The notes under the pieces are model-generated. The model made no database searches, was not told the origin of the DNA, and was given only the letters and a program-made list of their open reading frames with translations. Made by a program: the position numbers and the translations under genes. A stretch of 64,000 nt of DNA from Photobacterium kagoshimensis (GTDB lineage: Bacteria > Pseudomonadota > Gammaproteobacteria > Enterobacterales > Vibrionaceae), in assembly GCF_050337045.1 (NCBI RefSeq), contig NZ_JAKJSO010000013.1, forward strand, positions 124,001-188,000, given 5' to 3'. This document shows positions 44,401 to 52,114 of this stretch, in pieces (within the stretch, counting starts at the first letter, position 1; each line of letters opens with the position of its first letter).

Positions 44401-44963
44401 ATAACGTTAATGTCTTAGTGATGGATACCCAAGGTTACTCCAACACAGGTGGCCAGCAATCAAAAGCAACCCCAACAGGTGCTGTGGCAAAATTTGCCAC
44501 CCAAGGTAAAGCGAGCAACGGTAAAGACTTAGCCGTAAACATCATGATGCACGGCAATGTCTATGTCGCCAAAATCGCCCTTGGTGCCAACATGAACCAT
44601 GCCGTTAAAGCCCTACAGGAAGCCGAGGCTTACCCTGGTCCATCACTGGTTATTGCCTACTCACCGTGTATTACCCATGGTTTTGATATGGCAGAAGGTG
44701 TCGAGCATCAGCAACTCTTGGTGGAAACAGGGCTATGGCCGTTGTTCCGCTTTGATCCACGCCGTACCGAGAAAGGCCGCGCCGCACTGCAACTGGACTC
44801 GAAACCACCGAAGAAAGACGTAGAAGCGCTCATTAGCCGAGAAGCACGCTTTACGCAGGTTCAGCGTAAAGACCCAGAACGCTATGCTGCAAACCTTGAA
44901 CGTCTACGCCAGCAAGTTAGCCATAAGCATTTGCTATTGAACCAATTATTAGAGTGGAAGTAG
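41421..44963 (+). CDS. nifJ: Pyruvate:ferredoxin (flavodoxin) oxidoreductase
   Basis: Single-chain PFOR of 1180 residues, oxidising pyruvate to acetyl-CoA with low-potential electrons passed to ferredoxin or flavodoxin. The start chosen is ATG 41421, preceded by GGAG; the frame is open to 41301. The N-terminal pyruvate-binding domain has YPITPSSPM. Two [4Fe-4S] motifs are CTQCNICTLVCP and CTGCNLCTMACP. The C-terminal thiamine-diphosphate domain has ACSGCGET, GDGWAYDIDFGG and NTGGQQSKATPTGA. A flavodoxin gene follows after 83 bases. With Rnf in the same window, electrons could pass pyruvate to flavodoxin to Rnf to NAD. Confidence 0.97.
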   Translation: MSEQNYIYKTLDGNEAAASIAYRCNEVIGIYPITPSSPMSEACETWESQSKKNLWGQVPRVIEMQSEGGAAGAVHGALMAGSLATTFTSSQGLLLKIPNMYKIAGELTPFVMHVAARTLATHALSIFGDHSDVMAVRQTGFAMLAANSVQQAHDFSLIAQASTLDSRIPFVHFFDGFRTSHEINKIAMINDDTITEMIDQDAVDAFHQRGLTPDAPSIRGTAQNPDTFFQSREAANSFYTACPDTVADNMAKFAKLTGREYKLFDYYGHPEATNIIIVMGSATSTVQQAVDHQLQAGQKVGVLNVHLYRPFSLKHFLQVLPASVKNIAVLDRTKEPGAMGEPLYLDVVASLTQAVATQTLNQLPRIMGGRYGLSSKEFNPSHANAIFTAMAEDRLHHDFTIGITDDITHLSLPVKTQIDAEPSSRLRTLFYGLGADGTVSANKNTIKIIGENTDLHAQGYFVYDSKKSGGTTVSHLRIDQRPVEAPYLIEQAEFIACHQFQFINKLEMVERAAPQATLLLNSPHSAENVWQYLPREVQQQIIDKQLSMYVIDAVSLARELGLKNRINTIMQAGFFALSDMMPTDQALEKLNQAIEQSYSKRGPAIVEANQKAVAATVARIEQVTIPSTVTSTFSRPAVVSERAPDLVKHVSAMMMADKGDLLPVSAFPVDGTWPTATSQWEKRNIAQDIPVWEEDLCTQCNICTLVCPHAAIRAKAVNADDLVDAPEGFKVTEYKQRDFKGQQYTLQVSPQDCTGCNLCTMACPASDKDDPSRKAINLQPKVEHIESQSENYQYFTELPELARIDIKRIDARSSQLLQPLFEFSGACSGCGETSYIKLLTQLFGDRMLIANATGCSSIYGGNLPTTPYAVDKNGRGPAWANSLFEDNAEFGLGMRLALNSKRDRVLHLLDQVADVIPTELREQLTNDAFDSSEAAVCRQRDNVNKLRAQLDFSHQALINSADDLVAKSNWIVGGDGWAYDIDFGGLDHVLSGSDNVNVLVMDTQGYSNTGGQQSKATPTGAVAKFATQGKASNGKDLAVNIMMHGNVYVAKIALGANMNHAVKALQEAEAYPGPSLVIAYSPCITHGFDMAEGVEHQQLLVETGLWPLFRFDPRRTEKGRAALQLDSKPPKKDVEALISREARFTQVQRKDPERYAANLERLRQQVSHKHLLLNQLLEWK

Positions 44964-45046
44964 ATTTTACTCAAATCACAACATCACTCATCGCACATTA
45001 GATAAATATTACAGATAGGCTGCCTGCGGGCAGCAAAGGAGACACC

Positions 45047-45553
45047 ATGACAACTCAACTTAATACCGCTATTTTCTTTGGTAGCGACACAGGTAATACC
45101 GAAGCGGCAGCACAAAAAATCGCAGAAAAACTCAACCTTGAAGCGCAAGACATCGCAGGGTGCAGCAGCGAGATTTTTGATGACTACGAGCTACTTATTT
45201 TAGGCACACCAACAGCCAACTATGGCGAGATGCAACCTGACTGGGACTACTTCGTACCTGAGCTAGAAGATGCTGATTTAAGCGGAAAAAAAGTAGCGCT
45301 ATTTGGGCTTGGCGATCAAGTGGATTACCCTGATAGCTTCTTAGATGCCATGGGCGATCTTGCTGATTTAGTGGTAGATGCAGGCGGCGAGTTAGTCGGC
45401 GCTTGGCCAACCGATGGTTATGAGTTTAATGACTCTCGCGCAGAAAAAGAGAGTGGTCAATTTGTCGGCTTAGCACTTGATGAAGACCGTCAACCAGAAC
45501 TCACTGATGATCGTATTGCGACTTGGTTAACAGCTTTAGGTTTTGCATTGTAG
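45047..45553 (+). CDS. Long-chain flavodoxin
   Basis: FMN electron carrier of 168 residues. The phosphate-binding loop is GSDTGNTEAAA, and flavin-contact loops are GTPTANYGEMQPDWD and GLGDQVDYPDSF. The 20-residue insert of long-chain flavodoxins is present. AAAGGAG precedes the start. Placed right after nifJ, it is the likely acceptor for pyruvate oxidation; a nifF-like name would fit but no other nif genes are visible, so no symbol is given. A palindromic terminator follows. Confidence 0.93.
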   Translation: MTTQLNTAIFFGSDTGNTEAAAQKIAEKLNLEAQDIAGCSSEIFDDYELLILGTPTANYGEMQPDWDYFVPELEDADLSGKKVALFGLGDQVDYPDSFLDAMGDLADLVVDAGGELVGAWPTDGYEFNDSRAEKESGQFVGLALDEDRQPELTDDRIATWLTALGFAL

Positions 45554-45583
45554 CGCTACCAAGCTTGAAGCGACATAAATACA

Positions 45584-45609
45584 AAGAAGGCTGCCATGGC
45601 AGCCTTCTT
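45584..45609. terminator. Terminator between flavodoxin and ygbA
   Basis: Perfect 26-base palindrome AAGAAGGCTGCC-AT-GGCAGCCTTCTT between convergent genes. The T run is short. Confidence 0.7.
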
Positions 45610-45663
45610 GTTTACCTGAAGCCAAAGCTTCGATAGATGATTGTCAAAGAGAAGCTAGTGTCA

Positions 45664-46035
45664 TTACCCTTTATGACTCGCCCCTGTGGTCGCCTGGTTG
45701 GTGTGGCGATGTTCTGCCCGTAAACTATCCATTTTAAAATGAAACGCTTTCATCGGGTGCCGCCAAAAAAAGCGAGGCAACGACCAACGTAAAACATGTG
45801 TCAGATGAAGACGTTTCGCGGGCGGATAACAAGAGGCTGTACAACATTGGCACGTAGGCTTCTCATTACCTAACCGACAGCTTGTCATTCGATTTTCAAC
45901 GTAAGCGATAAGACCTTCGCATTCAGGGCACATAATTGCCCCACGATGCAGCGTTTTACAATACAAGCGAATCATCGCTTTCACTGTGTCCAGTTCACGC
46001 TGCGAACGAACTGAATGTTGGTTTTGAACTATCAT
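45664..46035 (-). CDS. ygbA: YgbA, nitrous-oxide-stimulated promoter family protein
   Basis: Cys-rich cytoplasmic protein of 123 residues (E. coli YgbA: 117). Family stretches are AMIRLYCKTLH, MCPECEGL and CQCCTASCYPPA. The start taken is ATG 46035; the frame extends to 46086, overlapping the kinase stop. E. coli ygbA belongs to the NO-responsive NsrR regulon and helps recovery from NO, as far as I recall. It follows the hybrid kinase gene by 47 bases on the same strand, so may be the last gene of that unit. hcp, another NO-response gene, lies 4.4 kb away on the opposite strand. Confidence 0.9.
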   Translation of the reverse strand: MIVQNQHSVRSQRELDTVKAMIRLYCKTLHRGAIMCPECEGLIAYVENRMTSCRLGNEKPTCQCCTASCYPPAKRLHLTHVLRWSLPRFFWRHPMKAFHFKMDSLRAEHRHTNQATTGASHKG

Positions 46036-46082
46036 AGTGCGGCATATTATCCACCGCAGGTACAAAGAAGATTTGATAAAGA

Positions 46083-48620
46083 TCAACTTTGCATTGTGAT
46101 CGCACTATTATCCTCTCTCGCCTGCATAGTCACAGTATAAAGGTCGGATTCCGATATGGGTTTACCTATATGACCTTGCATTCCTGCTTCTCGGCATCTC
46201 GCAATATCCGCAACCATCACATTTGCCGTCATCGCAATAATCGCGGTATCTACATTTATCCCATTGGTTTCACGAATAGCTTTCGTCGCCCCCACACCAT
46301 CTAAACGTGGCATCTGCATATCCATATAAATCACATCAAATAACTCGTGCTGTGCTTTTTCAACCGCTTCAATCCCATCGCATGCGGTATCAATGGAGAA
46401 CCCCATACGGCTCAGCAGTTGGCTCGCAATCAAGCGGTTCACTTTATTATCTTCAACCAATAAGCAACGTAGCCCTGTAAAAGGCTGTTCTGGCGGAGCA
46501 GTATTGGCTGAAGCAATATAAGACACCAACGGATTACCTCTGCTTTTAGCCAGTGGAAATGACAGCGTGACAGTAAACTCAGAGCCTTGCCCTTCTTGGC
46601 TCACCACATGAATATGTCCATCCATTAGCTCAATCAACTGACGTGTAATGGTTAAACCCAGCCCTGTACCGCCAAAGCGACGGGTTGTTGTTTCATCTGC
46701 CTGCGAGAATTTATCAAAAATATGATGTAATTTTTCATTTGGTATGCCAATTCCACTATCAGAGACTTTGATTTCAACCACAACACAGTCCTTATCTCGC
46801 TGCGCCAATACGATATATAAATGAATAAAGCCCTGATGGGTAAACTTACTGGCATTACCGAGTAAATTAATCAGGATCTGCTGAACTCGAGTCGGATCCC
46901 CTAATAACTCAACCGGGATCGCATCATCATAATGCAGTTGATAATCCACTAACGCTGGATTCTCGATGGTAGGTCGAAGCAGTTCATGGGCGTATTGTGC
47001 TAATTCGTAAAGATTAAACGGCACAGTTTCGAGCTCAACTTTACTCGACTCAATTTTACTAAAATCCAGAATGTCATTAATTAAGGTCATCAAGCTTTTC
47101 GCTGAATGGCTAATAATCGACAAATATTCTCGCTGTTGGCCTGATAAGGATTCACTTTGCATCAGCCCCGCAGCCCCTATGATGCCATTCATTGGGGTAC
47201 GAATTTCGTGACTCATATTCGCTAAAAATTGCTGCTTCGCTTCTGCCGCTTTTAGCGCCTGTTGCTTCGCCGTTATTAAATTTTCACTTCGCTGATTAAA
47301 GCGATGTACTAGCGCCCCTAATTCATCGTGCGAGTAAACGGGTAAAGGCGTAAATTCATCATCATTTTTTTGTTCTGTTAATGCTTCACGTACGGACTTC
47401 AATGGTTTGAAAATACGGCGATAGAAAAAGATAAATGTGACAGCAATAAATATCACCACAACAGGTAACATAAATAACAGCAGCTGCCTTTCTAGCTGAA
47501 TGGCTTGCGCGTACATATCACGCTGAGGCACACCTTGTAATAACATCCATTGCATTCGAGGTATGCGAATTACTGAAATAAATGCTGGTTGGTTGAGTAT
47601 AGGGTCGGTATCCACACTCAAGTTAAACAAGGGATGGGAACGACTCATATTTTCATCAGGGTAAAGGAGTTCAGTCGCGACAGCTATCGCATAACTCATT
47701 GATATGCTTAGTGACTGTTCAACAATTTTTTGAGCAAGGCCTGCTACTTTTTTATCCACTTGGTACTGGTGCCGACGATTCGCCATAATGTCATTAATCG
47801 CCAATGCTATCGGTGTAAAGCTAGCTTCTTTTTCTGAATATTCATGGCTTAATATATAGCTTGGCACCGCGGTGGACGTATCCATCACTCTCGCCGCTTC
47901 GGGATAAGCTAAAAAACGGCCGGAACGATCCAGCAAAGAAAAGTAAACGCCTTGCAGCTGCCCCTGTTCAATCAAGTAGGTATTCAGTGCTTTAACCCTG
48001 ATATCCAAGGTGACTACACCTGCAAATTTCCCATCAGAATAATAAGGTACAGCGCAGGTCACCATTGGCTCTGCGGTATAAGGGTCGGTATAGGATTGTG
48101 ACCAATACGCATCACCCGCAGCTAACCACCGAGCAGGGACAAACCATTCAGCCGCATAATAAGGGGCCGATAAATGGCTGTTATAGCTGTCGATACGCTC
48201 TACTGATCCCGTACTATTTTTGGTGTAAAACAAACTATTCAGTAACTGACGATCATCTTTATAGGCATCAGGCCAAATCCCACCACCAGCAATAAATTTA
48301 CCTATTGCTGGGTTCGTCAGTAAGTTTTGGAAAAAACGGTCAAGCACTTCTGGGGACTCTACCGTTTCAACAGCATTCGATAAGCTCAGCGCTGCGCTCT
48401 CTATTTTAGCGCCAAGTTGCACAATGGATTGCCCTACCGCTTCTGATTCGGCTGCGACTTTTTGCTCTGCCGATTGGGTAGAAAGCTGAACACCCACAGT
48501 CTCCATCACATAAACGATACTCAGTACAACCATCAGTAAAAGCGCCAATAGCAAAGCTAGGCCTTTAAAACTAATCGACTGATACCAAGCAATCACTTTT
48601 GGCTTCATTGATGCAACCAC
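46083..48620 (-). CDS. Hybrid sensor histidine kinase with periplasmic dCACHE domain
   Basis: Membrane hybrid kinase of 845 residues from GTG 48620; ATG 48608 is an alternative. The first helix (about 20-40) and second (about 375-400) flank a large periplasmic domain of the dCACHE type (WPDAYKDDR, PARWLAAGDAYWSQSYTDPYT, VVTLDIRV), typical for amino-acid or amine-like ligands. HAMP-like linker, HisKA with NMSHEIRTPMNG, HATPase with NLLGNASKF, DSGIGIP and GTGLGLTI, then a C-terminal receiver with LVEDNKVNR and IYMDMQMPRLDG. It has no Hpt domain. The gene just upstream, four bases away, encodes two Hpt domains, so phosphotransfer is probably split between them. Confidence 0.9.
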   Translation of the reverse strand: MVASMKPKVIAWYQSISFKGLALLLALLLMVVLSIVYVMETVGVQLSTQSAEQKVAAESEAVGQSIVQLGAKIESAALSLSNAVETVESPEVLDRFFQNLLTNPAIGKFIAGGGIWPDAYKDDRQLLNSLFYTKNSTGSVERIDSYNSHLSAPYYAAEWFVPARWLAAGDAYWSQSYTDPYTAEPMVTCAVPYYSDGKFAGVVTLDIRVKALNTYLIEQGQLQGVYFSLLDRSGRFLAYPEAARVMDTSTAVPSYILSHEYSEKEASFTPIALAINDIMANRRHQYQVDKKVAGLAQKIVEQSLSISMSYAIAVATELLYPDENMSRSHPLFNLSVDTDPILNQPAFISVIRIPRMQWMLLQGVPQRDMYAQAIQLERQLLLFMLPVVVIFIAVTFIFFYRRIFKPLKSVREALTEQKNDDEFTPLPVYSHDELGALVHRFNQRSENLITAKQQALKAAEAKQQFLANMSHEIRTPMNGIIGAAGLMQSESLSGQQREYLSIISHSAKSLMTLINDILDFSKIESSKVELETVPFNLYELAQYAHELLRPTIENPALVDYQLHYDDAIPVELLGDPTRVQQILINLLGNASKFTHQGFIHLYIVLAQRDKDCVVVEIKVSDSGIGIPNEKLHHIFDKFSQADETTTRRFGGTGLGLTITRQLIELMDGHIHVVSQEGQGSEFTVTLSFPLAKSRGNPLVSYIASANTAPPEQPFTGLRCLLVEDNKVNRLIASQLLSRMGFSIDTACDGIEAVEKAQHELFDVIYMDMQMPRLDGVGATKAIRETNGINVDTAIIAMTANVMVADIARCREAGMQGHIGKPISESDLYTVTMQAREDNSAITMQS

Positions 48621-48624
48621 ACGA

Positions 48625-50583
48625 TTAGGCTACCCCTTCTTCATAAATGGCTAAATTCTCTGCCTCTAAATAGTAGGTTGCAGCAGAAATAGTGTCAGTC
48701 AAACACGTATCAAATGCGCGGTAATCGGCATCACTCACAACTAGACCTTGTTTAAAGCTAGCTTCAATATTACCCGCTAATACTTTTAACGGATTCGCCC
48801 CTAAGCTAGAAGAGACGCCTTTAATACTATGCACAATACGAATGGCTTCTTCAGGTATCTCAGAAACGCCATGCACTTGTTGCAATAACTTTTTACCGTC
48901 GTTCACATGCTCTTCAACAAAAATCGCCAACAGCATCTTTACCGAATCAATGTCATCATCCATGGTTGTCATCATGTATTTAATATCGATTAACGCGCGT
49001 ACATTTGGAGTAGAGTCTGCTTTTTTTCCTGTTTGTTTCGCCTCCGCCGTAAAATGTTCACCTTTAGTAAGGGGATCACTGGCATCGATAGATTCGTTAA
49101 CTGTTGCATCACTCAAGCTATCTTTTACCGCAATCTTTTCAGACTTATGCTTTTTTATGACAACCGTTATACCCTGCGTTTCTAGGTAATCCTGTACTGT
49201 TTTCACCACATCATTAAGGATAGTGCCTAATTCAATGCTGTCACCCTCAACGATCATATCTTCTTGTTTAATTGCTATCTCTAAGCGCTCAGCGATATTT
49301 TTCAATGCATTAGAGCCTATGCTGCCTGCAACCCCTTTCAAGCTATGAACGATACGAGCGGCGTCTTCAATACGCCCTTGCTCAAGCGCATCCATAAAAT
49401 GAACATCATCACTATTGTGCTCTTGGACGAAAATCTCCAGTAACATCAGAACGGAATCGAGATCGTCATCCATGCAATGCAAGATATGGCTAACATCAAA
49501 AAGTTCGGTCGTGCTCACAGGTGATGAAACCGATGGCGTTTCCTGCTCTACCGCTGGCTGAATGGCAACTTGATGACTTGGTTGACCTTTTAATGGCGCA
49601 ACTTGCTCTTGGGTAGCATTAGTATTAGGAGCGGCCTCTGTGGTGGTTGATCGCAACTGAGCGGTGTTTAGTGGAACTTCGTTATTTACGGCAACAGACT
49701 CTTTCGCTTCAGGGATTGGAAGGTGTGACAGTAGCTTCTTCGGTGCAACCTGAAAGAATGCAGGTAACAAGGTTGTTAATGTAAGGAAAATAACGAGTAC
49801 AGCAAACAGCACCAACTGCCCTTGTGCATATTGGCTACGAACCTCTTTGATCTGAAATAAGACCTTGTTATATGTCTCGTCAAAGGGGGTGAGATGAATA
49901 TCATGAATCGCCTGCAAATACTGCATATAACGCGATAGCATTGGCAATATAGACCTAATCACAAACTGTGCCTGAGCTTGTCGTTCTGGCGTTAATTGTT
50001 GCTGCTGAAAATCAACAGAAAGTAGCGAACGATTCAATGGCTCTAAAGCCATATCATTACTGATTTGCTCTTGGCTCAATAAACTTAATAAATCTAACGT
50101 CAACTGCTGATACAAGGATTCCAACATTGGATCTTCGTTATCTTGCTGCGCTGCGATCAAAGTTGAAGCGATATTGCTAAATGCGTCATGACTCATCAAG
50201 GCGACATCTAGTTGCTCGGCGTATTGACTACCTTGTAGCATCAAACGATTTAATTCTACTTGCAGCTCGCCACTTACTGCATGGCTACCTAACTGTAGCA
50301 GTCGCTGGCGAAACACAATTGAGATCTTACTTGGTTGATCTATAGATTCAAACCGATTCACAACCGCTTGTTTATGCAGGCGTAAGGCCTCTGCTTGCAG
50401 TTGTTCAACGTCATTTTCTAGCGTCGCTAATCGGCTGGATTGTATGTATAAGTAGGCAAAAGCAACCCCGACGGATAGAGCGATCACAAAAAGAGCACGA
50501 GATAACCACAAAAGTCTGGTTGGAAGTAATTTTGTCAGCGGGATTGCTATTGATGAGAAGGCAGTACTCTTGTCGTCATCCAT
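48625..50583 (-). CDS. Membrane protein with two Hpt phosphotransfer domains
   Basis: Protein of 652 residues. The start chosen is ATG 50583, preceded by AGGAGC; the frame extends to 50634. Two membrane helices (about 27-47 and 265-285) flank a helical periplasmic region of about 210 residues with a four-helix-bundle look. A Pro/Gln-rich linker leads to two Hpt domains, with His in RIVHSLKGVAG and again in RIVHSIKGVSS. Each is introduced by a similar MDDDxDSVxMLL motif, so the two domains arose by duplication. No kinase or receiver domain is present. It forms a unit with the Hpt-less hybrid kinase downstream. Confidence 0.88.
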   Translation of the reverse strand: MDDDKSTAFSSIAIPLTKLLPTRLLWLSRALFVIALSVGVAFAYLYIQSSRLATLENDVEQLQAEALRLHKQAVVNRFESIDQPSKISIVFRQRLLQLGSHAVSGELQVELNRLMLQGSQYAEQLDVALMSHDAFSNIASTLIAAQQDNEDPMLESLYQQLTLDLLSLLSQEQISNDMALEPLNRSLLSVDFQQQQLTPERQAQAQFVIRSILPMLSRYMQYLQAIHDIHLTPFDETYNKVLFQIKEVRSQYAQGQLVLFAVLVIFLTLTTLLPAFFQVAPKKLLSHLPIPEAKESVAVNNEVPLNTAQLRSTTTEAAPNTNATQEQVAPLKGQPSHQVAIQPAVEQETPSVSSPVSTTELFDVSHILHCMDDDLDSVLMLLEIFVQEHNSDDVHFMDALEQGRIEDAARIVHSLKGVAGSIGSNALKNIAERLEIAIKQEDMIVEGDSIELGTILNDVVKTVQDYLETQGITVVIKKHKSEKIAVKDSLSDATVNESIDASDPLTKGEHFTAEAKQTGKKADSTPNVRALIDIKYMMTTMDDDIDSVKMLLAIFVEEHVNDGKKLLQQVHGVSEIPEEAIRIVHSIKGVSSSLGANPLKVLAGNIEASFKQGLVVSDADYRAFDTCLTDTISAATYYLEAENLAIYEEGVA

Positions 50584-50767
50584 GTCTGCTCCTGAAACGC
50601 AAGTAGTTAATATTGCAAGCATAATATTAGACAACGATGCCTAGTTAAGCCAACAAACTTCCATGTAATACTTGAAGAGAGTCACTACGCCATATTCAAA
50701 ATGCGTGTCAAGCGACAGAGGTCAATCACCCCAGCCGCTTTATCTACACCTTGAATCGATAACAGGT

Positions 50768-51781
50768 TTAGTTATCTGAATTCAAGCGGCGTTGTAATTG
50801 ATCTTTTAGATTTGGCGGCGTGCCCTTGATAGTTAGGGTATCCGTATCGGCATCATAAAAAATACGCTCACCCAGTAGCATGCTGTCGAAATTAATAGAC
50901 ATACCGCCACCAGAACCAACAAATTTAGTCAGTTTACGCATTGCAGTACGATCCGCTGGGAAGCTTTCTTCAAGCTCGTAACCTTGCTGAGAAGTGAACT
51001 GATAAAAATCAGTACCATCTTCTGATGGTGGTAATTCACCAGCAAGCTCTTTAACAGTGACTTCATCACCCGCCTGGAGTTGCTCATTACAGTAGTCGTA
51101 CACTTGCTTGCGGTATTGTTGCTTTTCTTCTTTATCAAGGCGCGAATCCGCACAGAAGTCTTCCACAGCTTGCATCAGCACTTGGTTTTGAACTTTAACG
51201 TCTAAACCCACTTCTGCTTGTAAAAAATCTAAGAAGAAATCTGCAATTTTACGGCCAACGCGACCTTTAATGAAGGTCAGGTAACGTTTAGACTCCGCGT
51301 CCGTTTCCCATGCAGAAAGATCAATGCGCGCAACAATATCCATTTTTGCGACATCCAAATAATCCGTCGCGCTAATGTCGAGTTGCTCAGTCACTTTCAT
51401 GCTATGGCAAGTTGGCATTAAACCGATGAAAAGATAATCAGTTGCCAATGATTGGTATTCAGCCATTACAAGCGTACCCGCTTCAGCAAAAGGATATTTT
51501 GCTAATTCGGCCTGTAAACGTTTTGCTGATTGGTCAGAAAATGACAGAAAATCGAGCTCTTTAGTGCGACATTGCTTCAGCCAATGGCTAAATTCGCTCT
51601 CTTCTGAGAAGTGAGCAAAACCTTTTGCACCTTTACTGCTGTATACTCGATGGAGCTCAGCAACAAGGTTTTCGGTCGACTCACTGTGATCAAGTGTTTG
51701 TTTTCTAAGATGAACTTCAAATTCATCTTTATCATTCTTAGTAAGTTGGTGCAGAATAACGTTCGAAAGTGTCAGGCTCAT
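50768..51781 (-). CDS. yejK: Nucleoid-associated protein NdpA/YejK
   Basis: 337 residues, matching E. coli YejK (335). The family stretches are LSNVILHQL at the N-terminus, SHWLKQCRTKELDFL and KFVGSGGGMSINF near the end. YejK binds the nucleoid and is reported to interact with topoisomerases. It is divergent from yejL with 76 bases between, an arrangement conserved from E. coli (yejK/yejL/yejM). Confidence 0.95.
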   Translation of the reverse strand: MSLTLSNVILHQLTKNDKDEFEVHLRKQTLDHSESTENLVAELHRVYSSKGAKGFAHFSEESEFSHWLKQCRTKELDFLSFSDQSAKRLQAELAKYPFAEAGTLVMAEYQSLATDYLFIGLMPTCHSMKVTEQLDISATDYLDVAKMDIVARIDLSAWETDAESKRYLTFIKGRVGRKIADFFLDFLQAEVGLDVKVQNQVLMQAVEDFCADSRLDKEEKQQYRKQVYDYCNEQLQAGDEVTVKELAGELPPSEDGTDFYQFTSQQGYELEESFPADRTAMRKLTKFVGSGGGMSINFDSMLLGERIFYDADTDTLTIKGTPPNLKDQLQRRLNSDN

Positions 51782-51857
51782 AATTGAAAAGTTTTTCAGT
51801 TAACCAAAAGTGTAGGTTATTATAAGCCGCTTTAGTAAACTTTAAACAAGACTTCCT

Positions 51858-52073
51858 ATGCCTATTACTTCAAAATACAGTAACGACAAAGTTGAACAAA
51901 TCATCAGTGATATGTTTGACGTACTAGAAAAACACGATGCATCAGCAGAACTTGCTCTGATGGTTGTGGGCAATATTGCTACCAACATCATCAATGCTGA
52001 TCTACCAGCTGGCCAACGAAAAGCCATTGCTGAGAAATTTGCCCAAGCACTGCAGACCACAATCAAAGACTAA
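51858..52073 (+). CDS. yejL: YejL family protein (DUF1414)
   Basis: Small 71-residue protein, near the 75 of E. coli YejL. The stretches VEQIISDMFDVLEKH and LMVVGNIATNIIN are typical. Function unknown. It precedes lapC by 41 bases in the conserved yejL-yejM order. Confidence 0.95.
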   Translation: MPITSKYSNDKVEQIISDMFDVLEKHDASAELALMVVGNIATNIINADLPAGQRKAIAEKFAQALQTTIKD

Positions 52074-52114
52074 CAGAGATACTTTGCCCAAGAGACAGAG
52101 AAGAAAAAACAGAT

